Assembly: GCA_016838895.1 (NCBI GenBank)
Contig: JAEKNU010000014.1
Coordinates: 17,649-81,648, forward strand
Direction of reading: 5' to 3'
Source of the DNA: Chloroflexota bacterium
GTDB lineage: Bacteria; Chloroflexota; Anaerolineae; Anaerolineales; Anaerolineaceae
DNA: 64,000 bases
The notes under the pieces are model-generated. The model worked only from the letters and a program-made list of their open reading frames with translations. It did no database searches and was not told the origin of the DNA. Position numbers and translations under genes: made by a program. Every line of letters starts with the position of its first letter. Within the stretch, counting starts at the first letter, position 1. Below, piece by piece: positions 24,621 to 34,338 of this stretch.

Positions 24621-27600
24621 GTGAAAAAAAAACTACAATGGCCCATGTACACATTTTTAGCCTTCCTATTAATTATTATTCTTATTTTTGTAAGTCGCTT
24701 TGCGATACATCAAATTCCATCTATTGATGAACAAATACCGTCTGGCTCAACACCCATCCATGTGCGTATTACACATCCCAACAATAAAACAGGCTGGCCG
24801 CTTAATTTTGCGATTCCGATTCAAATCGCTGCAAATGGAGTAGAGCCTGTCACAAGCATCGAATTATATGTCAATGGCACTTTGTATGATACACAGCAGG
24901 TAGAAGCTGAATCAGCAAATCAGCAATACCTCACCCTCTGGCATTGGCAGCCGGGCAGCTCTGGTAAATTCATCCTGGTTGCCCGAGCATTGGATGCATC
25001 AGGAGCAACAGGCATATCCAATGCGGTCTTAGTAGAAGCGGGTCCCCCTATCGGTACTGGCTCACCTCTTACGATTGAAGAAGGACATACCTGGGAAAAT
25101 ATTTCTCAGGAAACAGGTCTCACGTTGGATGAAATCCAACAAGCCAACCCTGAACTTGATCCAAACCTGGCATTGGCACCTGGAAGTCAGATCTTGCTGC
25201 CCAACCCGCCTGACCCTGTCACTAATCCAAATATCATCCCCGCTTACGACCCACAAAGCGAAATAACAGCTGAGACAGAAACACTACCTGTGTCAGATAT
25301 GAAATCAAAAACTCCCCCAAAATGGAATTTCATTAATGACTTGATCTTTCTCATTAAAAATTCCGCCCAAAATAATCCTGTTGGATCTTCTGCGCCTGAT
25401 GAGACATCAACCCAGGCTGAACCCGAACAACCAAGTCCATCAGGATCTGCCGCCGAAGATGGTTATATACCCCCAGCTCCCGAATTGGTCGGCCATGTTA
25501 ATGGCTGTACAGTAAATTTATCTCTGCACTATATGACATATGCAGATTTTGAAGATGGCTATTTCATTTACCGTTCTCGGGAAGGCGGTGATTTCGAGAG
25601 AATCGTAACCCTTCCACCGTATGGCGCTTCAAATGCAGAGAGTGACAGCTGGACAATTGCGGATACTGATCAATATGGTGTAGTTAGTTATTACGTATCC
25701 AGCTTCAATGTTTTCGGTGAAAGTGCTGGTACCCCAATATCATTTTTATTAGATCAAACCAACTGTAAAAGTGGTCATTTTGGGTTAACTACTGATCCAA
25801 AAATTGATGAGTTCGGTGATTTAGTGCTCCCCTTCAATGTAGATACTGCTTATCTATATCTCCAGATCAACGATTCTCAAGCCGTACGCGTTCCTGAAGG
25901 AGACCGAATGTTTCTTCCCGGTTCAGGGGTTAAATTCAATCTGGACCTCTACCTGGATAGCCTGGTGGATACTTTGCAATATACTGATTTGAATATCCAT
26001 ATGGAAATTTGGGGCTGGCAAGGGGCAGACCTGATTTATGTGGGAGACCTGGATCGCTACGTCCACCGCACTGTATTAACCGTTTGTTCCGTTGAAGGCG
26101 AAGGCGGCTGCACGGATGGTGGTGTTGGAGAATGGGTGCGTGAAATGAACATTCTGCCAAATTACCTAATCCCTTTAAATGAGCAGAAATATGAAATTCA
26201 CTGGCAAACCAGTTCATTGTCTGAGACCTTTAAAATTTGCCTGGCAATTGCCAATGATTTTAATGGCCCAGGCCTTACCGATGCAAATCCGACCCTACTC
26301 AAAGTATGCTACTATCCATCATCCAGTCAGGGGCAAATCAACGAAAATGAAGGTACATACCTGATTGATCTTGGTAAACTTTTGTATCCTGAAGGAAAAC
26401 CATCCATTCCACCTTATTCCGGACATCCAGGAGATAATTACCAATATCCCGATTTCGCGTCAGATTACCCCATGGGCGATCCTTTTAAATTGGCTGTTCG
26501 CATCCTGTCTGTCATGGATGAATCCGGATTTGATGATATATCCAATACGGTTTATATGCATCACCTCACCCAATATCAACAATCTGATTTACCGCCATTG
26601 GCATCTACTGTACCCAGTATGTACGATATAGAAATTTTAGAAAATACATACGAACCTCCAACGTATGAAATTCGTACGAAATGGGCTTGTGTGATTATAG
26701 ACGATGATCCTAGTGGACAATTTTCACCAGGAGAAGAAGTTTGCCCACTCACTTATGTGTATTGTGGTGAAAATATTACTTGCGAAGATCCTGGATTCTG
26801 GGGAATGTTAGGGTTGGGATGGGATATGGTTGTTGATGCATTCGATGACGGAAAACAAGAGATTGCCGATGGTATCTCAAGCACCATTCCATATTGTGAT
26901 GACAGCCAGAAATGCAAGGATGGCGTAAGGGCTGGGGTTGATTATGGCGTATCCTATGTAACAGGCTTACCGGCGCATATGCCAAATTCTGAAGAAGTTG
27001 TTGCACAAGGTGTCACTTACGTTATCATGAGCGAATTATCTTATCTCAGTGATGTGGACGGTGTTGAATATCTCTGTGGAGATTACTGCGAAGATGAAAT
27101 TGCCGCCCAAATCAAAGAACGTTTTGCAAAAGCAAAATACTATTACGGGCAGCCTGGCTGTTATGATATTGCCGATCACTATGGATATTTTCCGATTTGT
27201 TTTGAACCGCCTACCATTGTTCACGCCTCACCTGGTTCAGGCAATTTCCCCGGATATGTTTTTGTGCGGGTAACCCGCAAAGACACACCCGAATCATTAG
27301 CTGCAACGGAGGAGATGAAAGGGAAAACCCAACTCAACTTAAGTGTAGACGGATTCAATGATAGTCGGATTGGTGAGTATGCAGACTATTGTAAGTATCA
27401 GGATAATTTAACCGTTGACCAATTACCATATCCCAATGATCCGGATAGCAATGGTAACAGGGGATATGGCCCCTTTGGAGACGCACCAATGGAAGAACCA
27501 CTCTTCGAAACTGTTCAGGTTGAGATTCCCTGGTTGGAGCCCGGTCAATCCATCGAAATTCCAATAAAATTACAGCAGATCTATGGGCAATACAGACAAA

Positions 27601-27761
27601 ATTGTATTCGCACAGCCCATAGTCAATATTTGTTTTACCATGGCACATCACATATGGAGGCAACCGAGTATTGCTACAGTGAAGATAGCACACAACCTTG
27701 GGTGCCTTGTAGTGAAGGTGGCAGCGATATCTGGGATTTCGAAAATCCGGCTGGACCGTGA
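24621..27761 (+). CDS. Large membrane-anchored extracellular protein with Ig-like, LysM and FN3-like parts (copy 1)
   Basis: A 1046-residue protein starting at GTG with GGAG seven bases upstream. One N-terminal hydrophobic segment (about residues 8-27) acts as an uncleaved anchor or signal. Next come an Ig-like part (about 45-140), a LysM-like motif (about 148-196; LTIEEGHTWENISQETG and a final ILLPNP), a Pro/Ser-rich linker, a fibronectin-like segment (about 285-380) and a long Cys-containing C-terminal region that I do not recognise. LysM suggests contact with glycans of the cell surface. It is paired with a lipoprotein gene 61 bases downstream, and the pair is repeated at 29207-33318. Confidence 0.85.
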   Translation: MKKKLQWPMYTFLAFLLIIILIFVSRFAIHQIPSIDEQIPSGSTPIHVRITHPNNKTGWPLNFAIPIQIAANGVEPVTSIELYVNGTLYDTQQVEAESANQQYLTLWHWQPGSSGKFILVARALDASGATGISNAVLVEAGPPIGTGSPLTIEEGHTWENISQETGLTLDEIQQANPELDPNLALAPGSQILLPNPPDPVTNPNIIPAYDPQSEITAETETLPVSDMKSKTPPKWNFINDLIFLIKNSAQNNPVGSSAPDETSTQAEPEQPSPSGSAAEDGYIPPAPELVGHVNGCTVNLSLHYMTYADFEDGYFIYRSREGGDFERIVTLPPYGASNAESDSWTIADTDQYGVVSYYVSSFNVFGESAGTPISFLLDQTNCKSGHFGLTTDPKIDEFGDLVLPFNVDTAYLYLQINDSQAVRVPEGDRMFLPGSGVKFNLDLYLDSLVDTLQYTDLNIHMEIWGWQGADLIYVGDLDRYVHRTVLTVCSVEGEGGCTDGGVGEWVREMNILPNYLIPLNEQKYEIHWQTSSLSETFKICLAIANDFNGPGLTDANPTLLKVCYYPSSSQGQINENEGTYLIDLGKLLYPEGKPSIPPYSGHPGDNYQYPDFASDYPMGDPFKLAVRILSVMDESGFDDISNTVYMHHLTQYQQSDLPPLASTVPSMYDIEILENTYEPPTYEIRTKWACVIIDDDPSGQFSPGEEVCPLTYVYCGENITCEDPGFWGMLGLGWDMVVDAFDDGKQEIADGISSTIPYCDDSQKCKDGVRAGVDYGVSYVTGLPAHMPNSEEVVAQGVTYVIMSELSYLSDVDGVEYLCGDYCEDEIAAQIKERFAKAKYYYGQPGCYDIADHYGYFPICFEPPTIVHASPGSGNFPGYVFVRVTRKDTPESLAATEEMKGKTQLNLSVDGFNDSRIGEYADYCKYQDNLTVDQLPYPNDPDSNGNRGYGPFGDAPMEEPLFETVQVEIPWLEPGQSIEIPIKLQQIYGQYRQNCIRTAHSQYLFYHGTSHMEATEYCYSEDSTQPWVPCSEGGSDIWDFENPAGP

Positions 27762-27822
27762 CAATATCTGCTATAGGAATTATTGCTGATGCCATTTCTT
27801 ATGTTATAAATGAGGCTTTACC

Positions 27823-28710
27823 ATGAAAAAAAACATTGCTCAACTAATAATGATATTATCGATACTATTCACAAGCTGCAGCATGCCCGGCAAGACAGCA
27901 CCTGGTCAGGCATATCTGGTTGGAGACTCACAGCCGCAAGCCTGGATGGATGCACCACTCAATGAGAGCTATATACCCCTTGCGCCCTATGAGATCGTCT
28001 ATCACATCAGCGGTCAGGAAGGTATCGCACAGGGAGAATTGAGTATCGATAATCTGGTAGTAGAATCGCTGCCAAATCCTGACGCCTCAAAGAAGCTGGC
28101 GACATTAAAATATCTTTGGAATCCACCTGACCCGGGTACATACCTGCTCAGCGTTCGTGCCCAGGGCACAGATGGTGCCTGGGGATCAGAGGCCCAATCA
28201 GTCGTTTATATCGGTGAGAGTACGGCTACGCCTACTTCCGTTGAGACACCTACGCCAACCCCTACCCATACACCCACGCCTGAAATCGTTGCCGGTTTTT
28301 CAAACTTCAACGCTTCTCCTGGTGCGGTACATTATGGCAACTGTACTCCAAATCAGGTTAGTGTCAGTGCGCATGCAATTGATCCGGCTGGCATCACTAC
28401 TGTTGTTTTGTTTTATCGCATGCGCGATGAAAATGGGCAATTTACCGATTGGCAAAATACTGCCATGAACACAGCTGGCAACGACCAGTTCAGTAAAACT
28501 GTAAACCTCAATTCATTTAGCAGTCCATATGCCAGCGGTATATTGGATATCCAACTCGTCATCCAAAACAAAAACGGTGACTTCGAGCGTAGCGATGTGT
28601 ATTCCCAGGTTAGCATTACGGGTTGTTTACAACCCCTTTTCAAACTTGAAAGTACCAGACCATCTCTTATTCCATTATTCCCTACCAGTACGCCTATTAT
28701 TATCAAGTAA
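27823..28710 (+). CDS. Secreted lipoprotein with Thr-Pro linker (copy 1)
   Basis: A 295-residue lipoprotein of unknown function. The signal peptide ends in a lipobox at FTSC (Cys19). An N-terminal Ig-like domain (about 30-135; SPQAW-like start and VVYIG end) is joined by the linker TPTSVETPTPTPTHTPTPE to a second beta-rich domain (about 155-275) with two cysteines, then a conserved tail PSLIPLFPTSTPIIIK. It follows the large LysM protein gene and ends in a strong terminator, so the two form a short operon. The copy at 32419 is closely similar. Confidence 0.85.
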   Translation: MKKNIAQLIMILSILFTSCSMPGKTAPGQAYLVGDSQPQAWMDAPLNESYIPLAPYEIVYHISGQEGIAQGELSIDNLVVESLPNPDASKKLATLKYLWNPPDPGTYLLSVRAQGTDGAWGSEAQSVVYIGESTATPTSVETPTPTPTHTPTPEIVAGFSNFNASPGAVHYGNCTPNQVSVSAHAIDPAGITTVVLFYRMRDENGQFTDWQNTAMNTAGNDQFSKTVNLNSFSSPYASGILDIQLVIQNKNGDFERSDVYSQVSITGCLQPLFKLESTRPSLIPLFPTSTPIIIK

Positions 28711-29206
28711 GCCAACACTACTACTAATTCAAAAAAGACATTGTTCGTTAATGAAATGGCTCCAGGAAAATCTAAATCCTGGAGCCATTTATGCTTACGG
28801 GTAACAGACATGTCATTATTCCAAATATTGTATAATAAATATAATCTTTTCACTATATACCCTTATTGATAGTTGTTAATAAAATCATTCATATGCATGG
28901 AATTGTGCCTTCTCATTATTTATACAATCAGAAAGGCACCCACTCTATTTATTGCCGAGTCTGTGGAAATAAGCCATGCTCATTTTACTGGAATATACAA
29001 CCCGGCATGAAACTTTGCCGCCAGCAAGGGGGACCAATGTCTGGATCAATATTGCTTTCATCGTACATTCGATTTCCTGATCAATTTCTGACATAGATGA
29101 TCCTGACTGCAACTCGTCAGATACTTCTCGAATAGGAGCTGTATTCATCAGAAATTTATTTACAACTCCATAAAACCATCAAGCAGGAAATAACTTTCTC
29201 ATTTCA
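28711..29206. other. Intergenic region between the two cassette copies
   Basis: Almost 500 bases. It holds the terminator at 28754-28790 and then an AT-rich stretch without a convincing gene; a 76-codon frame at 28866-29096 lacks a ribosome site and any recognisable protein features. The promoter of copy 2 should lie near its right end. Confidence 0.6.
28754..28790 (+). terminator. Strong terminator after cassette copy 1
   Basis: A perfect 14-bp stem, AAATGGCTCCAGGA paired with TCCTGGAGCCATTT, with a 9-base loop. It ends in T residues and closes the first LysM-protein/lipoprotein unit. The A-rich 5' side would let it also work on the minus strand. Confidence 0.85.
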
Positions 29207-32200
29207 ATGCTAAAAGGAGCGTTTACCATGAAGTGGAATAAATTATGGCCTTTACTGGTGATATCCGGTATTGCATTCTGTGTAGGGTTGAGCATTGTCG
29301 TCAAGCTAGGCATTGAACGCATTCCCTCCATGGACGAACAAATCCCACCTGGATCAATGCCCATTGAAGTGCGCATGTCACACCCCGGCAATAATACATA
29401 TTGGCCGCTAAATTATGCCATTCCAATTCAGATCTCCGCCTGGGGAGCAGAGCCGATCACGGCTATTGAACTGTACGTCAACGGTACATTGTATGAAACC
29501 CAACCTGTAGAGAATTACTCAGCAAGTCAGCGATATCTCACCCAAAAGTATTGGCAGCCCGGAACCAGCGGCCAATTCATTCTGGTTGCCATGGCAGTGA
29601 ATGCATCTGGTGGAAAGGGTATTTCCAACGCGGTTATGATTGAAGCTGGTCCAGCTGTTGGAACCGGTTCTCCGCTGACAATTAAAGAGGGTGACACCTG
29701 GGAGAATATCTCGAGTGAGACCGGTATTGCAGTAGAAGAAATTCAGCAAATCAACCATGAACTAAATCCGCAAACGGCATTATCCCCCGGCAGCCAAGTT
29801 ATGATTCCCAATTCGCCAGTGCCGGTTAGCAACCCAAATATCATCCCCGGCTATGATCCATCAGGCGCAACTTCATCCGATCCAGCATCTGATCCCTCAA
29901 TCGATTGGGCACAGGCAGATAACCCGAAATGGACCTTTTTCAACGATCTACAATTTTTGCTGAAAGCATCGAATCAACCAAATGCTTCCGAGCCATCCGC
30001 ACAGGAGCAGCCAGGGGATATGGATGAGCCCCCACAACAAAATCCGCCCGCTGCTTCAGGCGATACGGATAAATTACCCCTCGCTCCAACTATATCCGGT
30101 AGTTTCAAGGACTGTACAGTAACGTTATTTACTGGACATCATAGTGACACCGAAGATGGCTATTTTATTTATCGCTCCCGTAATGGTGGAGAATTTGAAA
30201 GGATTGTAACTTCACCACCATACAAAGATGGCAACTTCAATGATGCCAAGATCGTCGATCCTGACCAATATGGTTTGGTTACGTATTACGCTGCCAGTTT
30301 CAATATCTATGGAGAAAATCCCGGCCCGCCTGTTTCCTTTCCTTTGAATGAAATGAACTGCAAAGGAGGAACCTTTGAATTAACCACCGACCCAAAAATT
30401 GATGAAAATGGGGATTTAATTCTACCTATTAATGTGGATACAGCTTACCTGTATCTGCAAATCAACGATTCACTGGCAGAGCGTGTCCCTGAGGGTGACC
30501 GTATGTTCCTGCCCAATTCAGGGGTCAATTTCAACCTTGATCTCTATCTGGATAGCCTGGTAGATACATTTCAGGAAACTGACTACCGTGTTCATATGGA
30601 GGTCTGGGGCTGGCAGGGTACAGAGTTAGTTTATATTGGAGCCCTCGATCATAACATTCACCGCACAATTTTAACTGTATGTTCTGTTTACGGCGATGGT
30701 GGCTGCACAAATAACGGTCTTGGAGAATGGGTTCACGAGATGACTATTTTCCCCAACTCTATCACCCCATTGAATGAACAACAGTATGAACTTCGTTGGC
30801 AAACTAGCTCGATGTCCGAGACAGACAGAATGACCCTGAGAATTGCTGAAGAATTTGACGGTCCGGACATAAAAGATACAAATAGTGACATTCTCATTTT
30901 ATATTACACAAATACTTTTAAAGAAGGACATGTTGGAGGGAATGAAGGTACCTACCTGCTTGATTTTGGTGAAATACTCTATCCGGAAGGTGTGCCAAAA
31001 TATACCAATCATTTCGAGGTTGGAGAGAATTGGCAGGACCCTACCTTCCAATATGATTATCCCATGGGTGAACCATTTAGTATTCAGATTCGTGTCGCTC
31101 CATCCATGGAAGAAGACGGGTATAATGATGTGTCCAATACGGTTTACATGCATCACTTGGGTTCCTATGAACCACCCGATATGCCACCATTAACATCGCA
31201 AGTACCCAGCCTTTATGATATCGAAATACTGGAAGATACGTATCAGCCCCCTAAATATGGGATCTATTCTAAATGGGCTTGTGTTATCATGGATTATGAC
31301 CCAACCGGAACTTTCTCCGCTGGTGAAGAAATTTGCCCAGTACCCACTGATAGTTGTAAAGTAAGAAATGATTGTGAAAGTGAATCGATATGGAGCGCAA
31401 TTGTGGAATTATGGGATTACGTAGTTGGGAAGGTTTCTGCGGTCAAGGCTGCCCTTGTCGAAGAAATAACAGACAAAATCCCATTTTGCGATGATAGTAA
31501 AGCTTGTAGGGCTGCTGTCGAAGCCGGAGTAGATTACGGTATTACCTATGCCACAGGATTACCCCCAAATATTCCCAATTCCGATGAAGCCATCGCCCAG
31601 GCGATAACTGAAAGTATCATCGCTGAATTGGCATATGTTAGCGAATCAGAATCAGTTCCTCTAGTGTGTAATGATTTCTGTAAAAACTTAATTTCTGTCA
31701 AAATTAAAGGGCTTATCGCACAAGAAAGCAACTATTCCAAACAACCTGGATGCTATGAACCATCTGATCGATTATACTGGTTTGCACCATGCTTCTCCCC
31801 TCCCACACAAGTGCACCCCGTACCAGGATCCGGTGATTTCCCCGGATATGTTGTTGTACGGGTTACCCGCAAAGATACTCCTGAATCATTGGCAGCCACT
31901 CGTGATGTAAAAAATATGACCCAACTCCATTTGACTGTTACTGGAGATAATTACAGTCGCGTGGACCAATATAGGAATACTTGTCACTATGAGGATAATG
32001 TAACCTTCGATCAATTACCAGATCCGCAAGATCCATATTTTGATAGGTATAAATTATCGGGGGTTATGGAAAATTTTGCGTTATATGAAACTGTTTTGGT
32101 GCCAATCCCCTGGCTGGAACCCGGTCAATCAATTGATATCCCTGTCAAATTACAGCAAATTCCTGATAGGTACCATAAAAAAGGATGCATAAGATATACC

Positions 32201-32422
32201 GGAAGCCAATACCTATTCTTCAAAGGTACATCTCATATGGTTGCTACAGAGTATTGTTATAGCGCCAAAAGCAGTGTCGCATGGGTACCCTGCAGTGAAG
32301 GCAGCAGTGATACCTGGGACTTCGTAAATCCAATTGCACCGGGCGTTATGCCTGTTAATGAAGACATGGTGGAAGATGTGAGTGATGATTATGAAGGTGA
32401 TGGAAGTGAGTGGTTGCCATGA
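29207..32422 (+). CDS. Large membrane-anchored extracellular protein with Ig-like, LysM and FN3-like parts (copy 2)
   Basis: A 1071-residue paralogue of the protein at 24621, similar along its whole length (I judge about two thirds identical over the N-terminal 200 residues by eye). It has the same layout: N-terminal hydrophobic anchor, Ig-like part, LysM-like motif (LTIKEGDTWENISSETG), acidic linker, FN3-like segment (EDGYFIYRSRNGG) and the Cys-containing C-terminal region. The methionine at residue 7 (29225, MKWNK) is an equally good start; AAAGGAG lies at 29213-29219 just before it, so the shorter form may be the real one. Its stop overlaps the next lipoprotein start (ATGA), unlike copy 1. 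Confidence 0.85.
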   Translation: MLKGAFTMKWNKLWPLLVISGIAFCVGLSIVVKLGIERIPSMDEQIPPGSMPIEVRMSHPGNNTYWPLNYAIPIQISAWGAEPITAIELYVNGTLYETQPVENYSASQRYLTQKYWQPGTSGQFILVAMAVNASGGKGISNAVMIEAGPAVGTGSPLTIKEGDTWENISSETGIAVEEIQQINHELNPQTALSPGSQVMIPNSPVPVSNPNIIPGYDPSGATSSDPASDPSIDWAQADNPKWTFFNDLQFLLKASNQPNASEPSAQEQPGDMDEPPQQNPPAASGDTDKLPLAPTISGSFKDCTVTLFTGHHSDTEDGYFIYRSRNGGEFERIVTSPPYKDGNFNDAKIVDPDQYGLVTYYAASFNIYGENPGPPVSFPLNEMNCKGGTFELTTDPKIDENGDLILPINVDTAYLYLQINDSLAERVPEGDRMFLPNSGVNFNLDLYLDSLVDTFQETDYRVHMEVWGWQGTELVYIGALDHNIHRTILTVCSVYGDGGCTNNGLGEWVHEMTIFPNSITPLNEQQYELRWQTSSMSETDRMTLRIAEEFDGPDIKDTNSDILILYYTNTFKEGHVGGNEGTYLLDFGEILYPEGVPKYTNHFEVGENWQDPTFQYDYPMGEPFSIQIRVAPSMEEDGYNDVSNTVYMHHLGSYEPPDMPPLTSQVPSLYDIEILEDTYQPPKYGIYSKWACVIMDYDPTGTFSAGEEICPVPTDSCKVRNDCESESIWSAIVELWDYVVGKVSAVKAALVEEITDKIPFCDDSKACRAAVEAGVDYGITYATGLPPNIPNSDEAIAQAITESIIAELAYVSESESVPLVCNDFCKNLISVKIKGLIAQESNYSKQPGCYEPSDRLYWFAPCFSPPTQVHPVPGSGDFPGYVVVRVTRKDTPESLAATRDVKNMTQLHLTVTGDNYSRVDQYRNTCHYEDNVTFDQLPDPQDPYFDRYKLSGVMENFALYETVLVPIPWLEPGQSIDIPVKLQQIPDRYHKKGCIRYTGSQYLFFKGTSHMVATEYCYSAKSSVAWVPCSEGSSDTWDFVNPIAPGVMPVNEDMVEDVSDDYEGDGSEWLP

Positions 32423-33318
32423 AAATAATAAGTGTTTTTTTAATTTTGTTATCTCTTTTACTATTGGCCGGCTGCAATATGCCCGACAATGACAACCCTG
32501 GCACGGCTTATCTGTCCGGGGATTCCTCTCCGCAAGCCTGGATTGACGCGCCACTGAACGAGAGTTATTTATCCCTTGCCCCCTATACAATTGTCTATCA
32601 CATCAGTGATCAGGTGAGTGTTGCAGTAGGTGAATTAAGTATAAATGGCCGGGTCGTCGCTTCACTGCCAAATCCAAATCCATCTAAAAAACTGGCCACC
32701 CTGAAAGTCCTCTGGGACCCACCAGCACCGGGCGAGTATCTGCTCAGCGTTCGTGCCCAGGGTGCAGATGGTGCCTGGGGATCTGAAGCGCAATCAGTGG
32801 TTTATATCGGTGATGGAAGCGCGACACCTACTTTATTGGAAACACCTACACCTACACCTACGCCAACCCCCACCCTTACGCCAACACCTGAAATAGCTAC
32901 TGGTTTTTCAAACTTCAGCGCCTCTCCTGGTGCGGTGCATTATGGAAATTGTTCTCCAAATCAGGTATCAGTGAGCGCCATAGCCGTTGATCCTGCTGGC
33001 ATTACCACTGTTGTTCTCTTTTATCGCATGCGTGATAATAACGGGCAGGTTACTGAATGGTCCAATACAAACATGAACCCTGGTAGCAATGACCAGTATA
33101 GTAAAACCATAAATCTCAATTCATTTGACAGTCCGCATACCAGTGGTACACTGGACATTCAACTCGTCATTCAAAACAAGAATAGTGATTTACTGCGCAG
33201 TGAGGTATATTCTCAAGTTGGTATCACGGGTTGTTTCCAACCCCTTTTCGAACTTGAAAGTACCAAACCATCCCTTATTCCATTATTCCCTACCAGTACA
33301 CCTATTATTATCAAATAA
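32419..33318 (+). CDS. Secreted lipoprotein with Thr-Pro linker (copy 2)
   Basis: A 299-residue paralogue of the lipoprotein at 27823. The frame opens at a GTG at 32410, but the ATG at 32419 overlaps the preceding stop as ATGA and starts MKIISVFLILLSLLLLAGC, a textbook lipoprotein signal with lipobox LAGC. The two beta-rich domains, the linker TPTPTPTPTLTPTPE and the tail PSLIPLFPTSTPIIIK are all conserved. Its tight overlap with the LysM protein gene argues that the two products work together at the cell surface. The function is unknown. Confidence 0.85.
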   Translation: MKIISVFLILLSLLLLAGCNMPDNDNPGTAYLSGDSSPQAWIDAPLNESYLSLAPYTIVYHISDQVSVAVGELSINGRVVASLPNPNPSKKLATLKVLWDPPAPGEYLLSVRAQGADGAWGSEAQSVVYIGDGSATPTLLETPTPTPTPTPTLTPTPEIATGFSNFSASPGAVHYGNCSPNQVSVSAIAVDPAGITTVVLFYRMRDNNGQVTEWSNTNMNPGSNDQYSKTINLNSFDSPHTSGTLDIQLVIQNKNSDLLRSEVYSQVGITGCFQPLFELESTKPSLIPLFPTSTPIIIK

Positions 33319-33423
33319 AGAGGTAACGTTGTTGGTAAAAATATTATTAATCATAATTCAGGATAATGTGTAGATCGCTATTTTTAGTATTTGATCTGCA
33401 AAATAAAGGAAGGAAGTTTTGAA

Positions 33424-34215
33424 ATGAAAACAAAATTGTATATTTTAATCAGCCTATTAGTTGTAATTTCAATGAGCTGTAGTTTTCCAACGCCATCCAA
33501 TATCGCGCCAAGTCCAACAATAATTACTGATACGGTCATTCCACCCAGCGAAACGCCATCAATGACACCCACAGTAGAGAATACTGCCACCGTGACCCTC
33601 ACCCTGACACCCGAAATATCAGATACGCCAACATCAACCCCCACCCTTGGGCCAGCCATGATTACCCCCAATACGACAACCAATGTCAATTGCCGCTTTG
33701 GGCCATCATTGGATTACCTGACCACGGGTGCATTGATTGTTGGCGAAAGTGTTCCCATTCTGGGCAAACTCGCCGATCAATCCTGGTGGCAAATTAATAG
33801 CAATCTAAACCCCGGAACAAAATGCTGGGTATCGGCAGCGGTAACAACAGCCAGTGGAAAACTGGCATCAGTGCCTGTCAAATCCGGACCGGCTGCTCAA
33901 GTCATTTCTGCATCCATTACCGCCCCCGATACCATTCACGGGCATTGCGGGGGGCCGAATCCGACGTCCTTTGAGGTTTCCATTACTACCAATGGACCAG
34001 CCAGCGTGAAATATCATGTCAGTGTTTTTAACAGTGATGGTACATTGCGCAACCAATTACCAGATGAGACATTGTCTTTTGCATCCGCTGACACAAAAAC
34101 TTTTGATCCGGCAGGAGCATACAAAACCGATTGTGGCGATTTTTATGCCAAAGTCGTGGTTAGCTCACCCAATAGCATGAGTGATCGAGTCGATTGGACT
34201 GTGGTTGAACCCTAA
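33424..34215 (+). CDS. Lipoprotein with SH3-like domain
   Basis: A 263-residue secreted lipoprotein. The frame extends upstream, but the ATG at 33424 has AAGGAAGG just before it and begins MKTKLYILISLLVVISMSC, a signal peptide with lipobox SMSC. A Thr/Pro-rich linker reaches about residue 75. An SH3b-like domain follows (VNCRFGPSLDYLTTGALIVG ... WWQI ... CWVS), then a beta-rich C-terminal domain with two cysteines. SH3b domains often bind cell-wall or surface ligands. It follows the duplicated cassette by 105 bases and may belong to the same surface system. Confidence 0.8.
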   Translation: MKTKLYILISLLVVISMSCSFPTPSNIAPSPTIITDTVIPPSETPSMTPTVENTATVTLTLTPEISDTPTSTPTLGPAMITPNTTTNVNCRFGPSLDYLTTGALIVGESVPILGKLADQSWWQINSNLNPGTKCWVSAAVTTASGKLASVPVKSGPAAQVISASITAPDTIHGHCGGPNPTSFEVSITTNGPASVKYHVSVFNSDGTLRNQLPDETLSFASADTKTFDPAGAYKTDCGDFYAKVVVSSPNSMSDRVDWTVVEP

Positions 34216-34236
34216 ATAATTATCGATTATGAATAT

Positions 34237-34273
34237 ATTGTCAGATTAATTGAGTTTAATCTGACAATTTTTT
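34237..34273 (+). terminator. Rho-independent terminator after the SH3 lipoprotein
   Basis: A 13-bp perfect stem (ATTGTCAGATTAA and TTAATCTGACAAT) with a 6-base loop and a TTTTTT tail. It ends the surface-protein region. Confidence 0.88.
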
Positions 34274-34338
34274 ACATCATATGCCATAATAAATACACTT
34301 GCTAGCTTCAGAAAAAAACACACTTCAAAGGATGCAAT

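Noticed and set aside
27355..27795. 146-codon minus-strand open frame
   Set aside because: Antisense to the C-terminal part of the LysM protein, which is conserved in its paralogue.
28250..28285. Thr-Pro coding repeats as a CRISPR or tandem-repeat array
   Set aside because: They are short in-frame linkers of secreted proteins, with no spacer structure.
28866..29096. 76-codon plus-strand frame between the cassette copies
   Set aside because: No ribosome site, no recognisable features and mixed Cys content; not supported as a gene.
32819..32893. Repeat-rich stretch of ACACCTACACC type as a separate repeat element
   Set aside because: It codes for the Thr-Pro linker of the copy 2 lipoprotein and needs no other explanation.
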